Source: an uncultured Elusimicrobiales bacterium (GTDB lineage: Bacteria; Elusimicrobiota; Elusimicrobia; Elusimicrobiales; Elusimicrobiaceae). From it: a stretch of DNA of 64,000 nucleotides. This document shows positions 59,636-64,000 of this stretch, in pieces. The notes under the pieces are model-generated. The model had not been told where the DNA came from and did no database searches. It was given only the letters and a program-made list of their open reading frames with translations. The first letter of the stretch is position 1; each line of letters opens with the position of its first letter. The position numbers and the translations under genes were made by a program. Location: positions 270,413 to 334,412 of the forward strand of contig CALUXB010000002.1 in assembly GCA_944324645.1 (NCBI GenBank), written 5' to 3'.

Positions 59636-60775
59636 ATGGCTACAACACATGTGTTTATTGTAGATACTACTACCTTCAATGTCCATCTCAAATATATGTT
59701 TGCTGGCACGGGAGCCAAGGAATTATCGGCAGATATTTTGCTTTCTGAAAAAGAAGCCATAAATAAAAACGAAAGGCTCCTCGCAGGTTTAGCTGCTGAT
59801 GCCGCTCGTATTCGGAGAGGGGATTATATTTTATTTTATCTTCAACAAAACAAACAAAAAGGCGTGGATGAAGGCCAATTATTTGGAATTTTCCAAGCAA
59901 AGGGAAAATCTTTTATAGATCCTCAAGGAAAAACTTTAAGGTCGGAACTCGGGAAGAAACTAACATTTAGAGTTCTTATTCAACCATACAAAGTATATGC
60001 CAAGGGAATTTCAGAATGGGACTTACTAGATAATATAGAGGATATTAAATCGCCTAAGGAAATGATTTGGTCTCTAATTTATCGCAAATTGCGAGGGAAT
60101 CGTGGTAATACGATGGTTACTCTAAAAGAATCTGATCGTATTTTTTCCCTATTATCTCAAAAAAATGATGGAAAAGTACTCTCCGATCAAGGGTTCTTAT
60201 GGGACTGCGCTAGTCAGATAATTAAACCAGGAAAATCCTGCAAATATCCAAACATCTCTAAACAGCTTGATATTAAGCCCCGCCTTATTGCAAAATATAT
60301 CAACAGTAACCGAGCCTTTGAGAATTTGTTACAAACTTTTATCGTGGGGAACATCGAAGTTGTACTAAAAAATATACTTGAAGGGCAAAAAATTGATTGG
60401 CTTGGAAATGAGGTATCTTGTGGCGTAGGGATGCAGAGAATAGATGTTTTGGTCCAAAGCCATGATGGGAATGGAAATATTTTCGTATATCCCATAGAGC
60501 TCAAAGACGAACCTCTCAAGACGGACATATTCAAACAAATGAATAGATATATTGCATGGCTGAAGTTATACTATCACAAGAATAAAAAACAGAAAATAGT
60601 GCCCGTAGTAATAGCTGCAGCCCCGAAACAAAGAAAAGGAAAATATGGACCAACAGATATAGATTTTAAGCGATTTAATCAGGATAATAAGAATAATTGT
60701 CAAAAGTTAAGATATATCACCTTTTCACCTGATAAAATGTTAAAATTTGAAGAGGTGGATTACAAAAAAATATGA
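59636..60775 (+). CDS. PUA/EVE-like domain fused to PD-(D/E)XK nuclease (putative)
   Basis: A 379-residue protein. Residues about 1-125 have a PUA/EVE-like pattern (THVFIVDTTTFNVHLKYMF, IRRGDYILFYLQ, GQLFGIFQAKGKSF) like domains that read modified bases. The C-terminal part has GMQRIDVLVQSHDGNGNIFV (in part) then YPIELKDEPLKTDIFKQM, a NucS-like PD-(D/E)XK core with D...ExK. The combination suggests a modification-dependent or modification-sensing nuclease. It starts 2 bp after the methyltransferase stop (AGGAG) and overlaps the next methyltransferase by 4 bp. It may be a third restriction component or an independent Type IV-like enzyme. Confidence 0.68.
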   Translation: MATTHVFIVDTTTFNVHLKYMFAGTGAKELSADILLSEKEAINKNERLLAGLAADAARIRRGDYILFYLQQNKQKGVDEGQLFGIFQAKGKSFIDPQGKTLRSELGKKLTFRVLIQPYKVYAKGISEWDLLDNIEDIKSPKEMIWSLIYRKLRGNRGNTMVTLKESDRIFSLLSQKNDGKVLSDQGFLWDCASQIIKPGKSCKYPNISKQLDIKPRLIAKYINSNRAFENLLQTFIVGNIEVVLKNILEGQKIDWLGNEVSCGVGMQRIDVLVQSHDGNGNIFVYPIELKDEPLKTDIFKQMNRYIAWLKLYYHKNKKQKIVPVVIAAAPKQRKGKYGPTDIDFKRFNQDNKNNCQKLRYITFSPDKMLKFEEVDYKKI

Positions 60776-61836
60776 ACTATATTGGAAGCAAATTATCACT
60801 CCTAAAATTTATCGACGAGTCCATAGCCAAAGTGCTGGATACGGACTGTCATACTTTTTGTGATTTGTTTGCTGGTACAGGAGCCGTGGGCCGTTATTTC
60901 AAAGAAAAGGGCTATTCTGTTATCGCTAATGATATGCAATATTACAGTTTTGTTTTAAACAAACAATATATTGCTAACCACCGTCCGCTGACTTTTTCAA
61001 AATTATGTGCTAGTTTACCTGCCCTAAAGAAAGTTAAGGTAAGTGAACGTGCCCAAGCTGTATGTGATTTTCTAACTAATCTTCCAGGTAAAAAAGGCTT
61101 TATTTATAAAAATTATTCTGAAGAAGGGACCGCCAAAAAATCCTTTGTAAGGAACTATTTTTCAGCAGAAAATGCTCAAAAATGCGATGCTATCCGTAGA
61201 CAAATTGAAACTTGGCAAAATAAAGGCCTAATTACTGAAAATGAGTATTATTTCTTACTCGCATCCCTTATTGAGTCCGTAGATAAATCGGCAAATACGG
61301 CTTCGGTTTATGGGGCTTTCTTGAAAAAGCTTAAACAATCCGCTTTAAAACCTTTGGCTTTACGCCCTGCTAACTTGTTTGTTAATAGCCAAGAACACCA
61401 AGTTTTTCAACAAGACGCCAATAAACTAATCAAAACGATTCATCCGGACATTCTGTACTTAGACCCACCGTACAATACGAGACAGTATGCGACCAATTAT
61501 CATCTATTGGAAACCATTGCCAAGTACGATAACCCGAAGATCTATGGAAAAACGGGTTTGCGGGACTACAAAGCCCAAAAATCGTCCTACTGTTCCAAGG
61601 CAACAGTTAAAGCGGCTTTTGCTGATCTGATTAAGAATGCCCAAACAAAGTATATTTTCCTCAGCTACAACAACGAAGGGCTCTTATCTTTATCTGACAT
61701 CAAAGAAATCTTTGAGAAAAAGGGCACCTACGGCTACTTTACTCAAACTTACAATCGCTTCAAAGCCGACAAAAACCGCGATTATAAGGCCTCTAACACT
61801 ACGGAATACATTCACTACTGCATTTGTAACCGCTAA
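60772..61836 (+). CDS. Dam-like N6-adenine DNA methyltransferase (D12 class)
   Basis: A 354-residue methyltransferase. N-terminal MNYIGSKLSLL is typical of the D12 class. Motif I is CDLFAGTGAVGRYF (about 29-42) and motif IV is ILYLDPPYNTRQYATNYHLL (about 224-243). A central segment (about 95-210) would be the target-recognition region. It overlaps the upstream nuclease by 4 bp. The convergent PD-(D/E)XK gene 7 bp away is probably its cognate endonuclease. Confidence 0.88.
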   Translation: MNYIGSKLSLLKFIDESIAKVLDTDCHTFCDLFAGTGAVGRYFKEKGYSVIANDMQYYSFVLNKQYIANHRPLTFSKLCASLPALKKVKVSERAQAVCDFLTNLPGKKGFIYKNYSEEGTAKKSFVRNYFSAENAQKCDAIRRQIETWQNKGLITENEYYFLLASLIESVDKSANTASVYGAFLKKLKQSALKPLALRPANLFVNSQEHQVFQQDANKLIKTIHPDILYLDPPYNTRQYATNYHLLETIAKYDNPKIYGKTGLRDYKAQKSSYCSKATVKAAFADLIKNAQTKYIFLSYNNEGLLSLSDIKEIFEKKGTYGYFTQTYNRFKADKNRDYKASNTTEYIHYCICNR

Positions 61837-61842
61837 CACAGC

Positions 61843-62406
61843 TTATTTGTAAGATACGTAGATAATGTCACTGTAAACTTGATAGTTTTTCCCGAAATCG
61901 GTGATAGTGATTTGGTTTAATCCTTTGTCTTTAATATATGACATAAAGGACGATATTTGTTTTCTTAATAAATCAAAATCCGATTTTAAGCGAAGACGTT
62001 CCTCTTGATCTCTGCCATCGCAAACCACATACAATCTATTGATAAGTTGTTTCCTCTGCTGTTGCGATTGATTGGCATAATACCACTGGATCATTTTATT
62101 TTTACCTTGCCTAGATCTCAAATCATATGGATGGTCCGATAATTTCGCGGGATAAACAGTAAGTTTTACATCAAAAGGGGTTTGACCTATATAGATGTCT
62201 ACATCGTGGTTGTATACATCTTCTTCGTGTTTGGCACCAAATTCGCAGAAAATATATTCACAATATACAGATGTCATATAGTTATACCATCTATGGAGAC
62301 CATAATCCTTGTCTACTCCATTTTTTTCTATTAAACTTAGACATTCTTGGAGTGTTTGCGCTTTGTAAATAAAATTTGTTCCCTTATCTCGAGTATTATC
62401 TTGCAT
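61843..62406 (-). CDS. Probable Type II restriction endonuclease, PD-(D/E)XK-like
   Basis: A 187-residue protein from ATG 62406. A helical N-terminus with LHRWYNYMTSVYCEYIF is followed by the core HDVDIYIGQTPFDVKLTVYP (about 69-88), a D...(x)n...DVK nuclease signature. The rest is a mixed alpha/beta region (LYVVCDGRDQEERLR). It converges with the Dam-like gene with a 6-bp gap, a common layout for R-M pairs. Cleavage specificity is unknown. Confidence 0.7.
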   Translation of the reverse strand: MQDNTRDKGTNFIYKAQTLQECLSLIEKNGVDKDYGLHRWYNYMTSVYCEYIFCEFGAKHEEDVYNHDVDIYIGQTPFDVKLTVYPAKLSDHPYDLRSRQGKNKMIQWYYANQSQQQRKQLINRLYVVCDGRDQEERLRLKSDFDLLRKQISSFMSYIKDKGLNQITITDFGKNYQVYSDIIYVSYK

Positions 62407-62637
62407 TTTCCAATTAGCAGATATTAACGTCAGGCATTTTTTTAATCTTGTTCTACATTTGTATTCATCATATTATTTCCTTTATAAAAATAATCTGAGA
62501 TTATTATATAACTTGGCAGAATGGTGTGCAATATGAAGTATTTCCTATTACATTACATCGCTTATAGGAACAAGGGCGGTTTTTTCTTGCTTAAAAGTAA
62601 TATTTGAAATCGGTTTTTCGGTTAGAGTGTACCATAA

Positions 62638-62657
62638 GGGTCCACTAAGAATATACA
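62638..62657 (+). repeat. Outer direct repeat, left copy
   Basis: GGGTCCACTAAGAATATACA, identical to 63925-63944. It is followed by three tandem copies of TTTTTTGCN. The GTCCAC core also occurs in the inner repeat. Confidence 0.75.
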
Positions 62658-62752
62658 CTTTTTTGCCTTTTTTGCGTTTTTTGCAAAATCGCTACTTTCT
62701 GCCATTTTTCTGCCGAGCGTTTGTATAGCTTACGCTGCTTATGTTGCTTAAA

Positions 62753-62791
62753 TTATAGTGTCCACAAGTATGTAGGTTGGCATAATAAAAG
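62753..62791 (+). repeat. Inner direct repeat, left copy (39 nt)
   Basis: A 39-nt sequence starting TTATAGTGTCCACAAGTATG is identical to 63637-63675. It ends 44 bp before the MBL-gene start, so it may also supply the promoter. Confidence 0.85.
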
Positions 62792-62835
62792 ACCTTACTT
62801 ATTTTCAATTTGCTACAATGGGAAAAGGAGATTTT

Positions 62836-63609
62836 ATGCAAATTCATCAAATTCGTAATGCCACTGTTAAAATAACCTATGCAGGAAACACTTTTTTAGT
62901 GGATCCCTGGCTACTACCCAAAGATGCAATGCCTGGTTTTGAAGGGGCTTTTCATAGTGAGGTTCGTCAACCCCGTGTAGAACTACCTTTGCCGGTAGCG
63001 GAAATTGTAAAAGCAGATGCAGTTATTTTGACCCATGTTCATCCCGATCATTGGGATGAGATGGCCGCCAATCATATCCAAAAGCAAATCCCCTTTTTTG
63101 TGCAGTCACAAACCGATAAAACCATTATTGAAAAATATGGATTTACCAACGTGTGTATTTTGTCTGAGACAGGTACTCTATTTGAAGGCATCACTCTTTA
63201 TAAAACGCCTTGTCAACATGGGAGAAAAGAAATTGTAAAACCCATGTGCGAAAAAATGGGCATGCCTTATGATGCCATGGGAATCGTATTTAAGAACTCT
63301 GCGGAAAAAACGCTTTACGTGGCAGGCGACACAATTTGGTGCGAAGAGGTAAAGCATACATTAGACACTTACAAGCCCCAAGTGGTGCTTATTAACGCCT
63401 GCGGAGCGAGTTTACTTGTGGGCAATGGAGAACGCTTGATTATGCACAAGCAGGATGTAGATGAGCTTGCCTCCTATATACCGCAAGCACAAATTATTGC
63501 CAGCCATATGGATACCGTCAGTCATTTAACGGTTACGCGCCAAGATATCCGTTCTTTGGGCCTGCCTAATGTACATGTACCGGAAGATAACGAGGTACTT
63601 TCTTTTTAG
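62836..63609 (+). CDS. MBL-fold metallo-hydrolase, UlaG-like
   Basis: A 257-residue protein from ATG 62836; GGAAAAGGAG lies 5 bp upstream, and the in-frame ATG at 62818 lies upstream of that site. Metal motifs: LTHVHPDHWDEM (HxHxDH, about 65-76), His in TPCQHGRKE, Asp in LYVAGDTIW and His in IASHMDTV. It belongs to the UlaG/YhfI-like side of the MBL superfamily; the substrate is unknown. It lies between nested direct repeats, suggesting it was carried or duplicated with mobile DNA. Confidence 0.8.
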   Translation: MQIHQIRNATVKITYAGNTFLVDPWLLPKDAMPGFEGAFHSEVRQPRVELPLPVAEIVKADAVILTHVHPDHWDEMAANHIQKQIPFFVQSQTDKTIIEKYGFTNVCILSETGTLFEGITLYKTPCQHGRKEIVKPMCEKMGMPYDAMGIVFKNSAEKTLYVAGDTIWCEEVKHTLDTYKPQVVLINACGASLLVGNGERLIMHKQDVDELASYIPQAQIIASHMDTVSHLTVTRQDIRSLGLPNVHVPEDNEVLSF

Positions 63610-63636
63610 AGTAAACGCACTTTACTTTGGCAGGTT

Positions 63637-63675
63637 TTATAGTGTCCACAAGTATGTAGGTTGGCATAATAAAAG
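63637..63675 (+). repeat. Inner direct repeat, right copy (39 nt)
   Basis: Identical over 39 nt to 62753-62791. It begins 27 bp after the MBL-gene stop. Confidence 0.85.
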
Positions 63676-63924
63676 CCGCAAGGATTTTGCAGGACAACAA
63701 AGAAAAGCGTAGCGTTATAGTGTCCAAATTGTGCCCAGTATATTCATAGTTTTCGCAAAAAATTTTAGTAGTTTTTATACTTCCTCGACGAGAACTAATA
63801 ATGATAGTATGTAAAAAATTCGGGAATTTAAGCTGTGCGGATATAGTTTGCGGAAAAAGTGTATATAATTTAGATTTTGTCGACGAGAAAAAGAAGAATT
63901 TTAACGTTTACTGTACACCATACA

Positions 63925-63944
63925 GGGTCCACTAAGAATATACA
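63925..63944 (+). repeat. Outer direct repeat, right copy
   Basis: Identical 20-nt copy of 62638-62657, also followed by TTTGC-rich tandem repeats. Confidence 0.75.
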
Positions 63945-64000
63945 AGATTTGCGTAATTTTGCTCATTTTGCTCAAAAAGTGTCGACGAGGGAGTATAAGA

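Larger units (their letters stand above)
62407..62835. other. Intergenic region with IS-end-like repeats left of the MBL gene
   Basis: About 430 bp. It contains the left copies of two direct repeats (62638-62657 and 62753-62791) and a tandem TTTTTTGC-type repeat (about 62658-62690). No coding frame is supported. It probably includes relic insertion-sequence ends plus the promoter of the next gene. Confidence 0.5.
63610..64000. other. Right-edge non-coding region with direct repeats
   Basis: About 390 bp without a supported gene. It holds the right copies of the two direct repeats (63637-63675, 63925-63944), a third partial GTTATAGTGTCCA copy (about 63714-63726), a tandem ATTTTGCTC pair (about 63954-63973) and three TCGACGAG motifs. 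The sequence continues past the window. Confidence 0.5.

Noticed and set aside
1..64000. tRNA, rRNA or CRISPR arrays
   Set aside because: I looked for TTCRANNC-type T-loops, rRNA motifs and regularly spaced direct repeats in all gaps and found none. The ACP repeats and the TCGACGAG motifs are not CRISPR-like.

Overview
The window looks like a chromosome segment from an anaerobic, Gram-negative, Elusimicrobium-like bacterium (phylum Elusimicrobiota), probably gut-associated. The evidence is indirect: an oxygen-sensitive class III ribonucleotide reductase, type IV pilin-like proteins with very long leaders before a GFTLIELLVVV signature, an ADP-heptose-type adenylyltransferase (LPS), and a giant PUFA-synthase-like multienzyme. 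I saw no rRNA, tRNA or CRISPR array.

Region 1 (1-9234, minus): one multidomain megasynthase gene cut by the left edge, with KS-AT-KS-five ACPs-KR-DH visible. All five ACPs carry Thr where the phosphopantetheine Ser is expected. Region 2 (9.7-41 kb) is mostly core genome: a RecB/RNase H-like nuclease, SuhB-like phosphatase and ACT protein; two pilin-like genes sharing an odd 5' end; rlmN, a lipoprotein gene and queC; a plus-strand run of a phosphohexomutase-like gene, enolase, an FtsB-like gene, an MBL hydrolase, lgt and a RluA-type synthase; an alpha-oxoamine synthase with a GNAT protein (possible sphingolipid genes); accB, accC and an rfaE2-type gene; tspO; the anaerobic RNR operon; an M29 peptidase; an ECF sigma/anti-sigma cassette; a ZIP transporter; a Pif1-like helicase and a Bcr-type MFS pump.

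The most striking core-genome observation is the class III RNR. NrdD stops just after its zinc-finger cysteines, and the glycyl-radical loop is in a separate 72-residue ORF with its own ribosome binding site, between nrdD and nrdG. Both new ends carry a predicted helix, so this looks like a two-piece enzyme with a detached radical subunit. In the same region, the accB product lacks the biotin-acceptor lysine at the canonical position.

Region 3 (41.3 kb to the right end) is an accessory, defence-rich island of mixed base composition. A Type I restriction-modification operon (hsdM, membrane protein, hsdS, DUF3644-like, hsdR, HNH-like) and a divergent DUF2924-like/large serine recombinase pair lie between two related non-coding repeats (about 41.34-41.50 and 52.66-52.84 kb). 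Next come a small phage-like cassette with a second DUF2924-like gene, a PHP-ATPase (TrlF-like) gene broken by one in-frame TAA, and a run of nucleases and methyltransferases: a PD-(D/E)XK protein, an HNH endonuclease with its methyltransferase, a PUA/EVE-like domain fused to a nuclease, and an adenine methyltransferase with a convergent endonuclease. The window ends with an MBL-fold gene between nested direct repeats that resemble relics of insertion-sequence ends.
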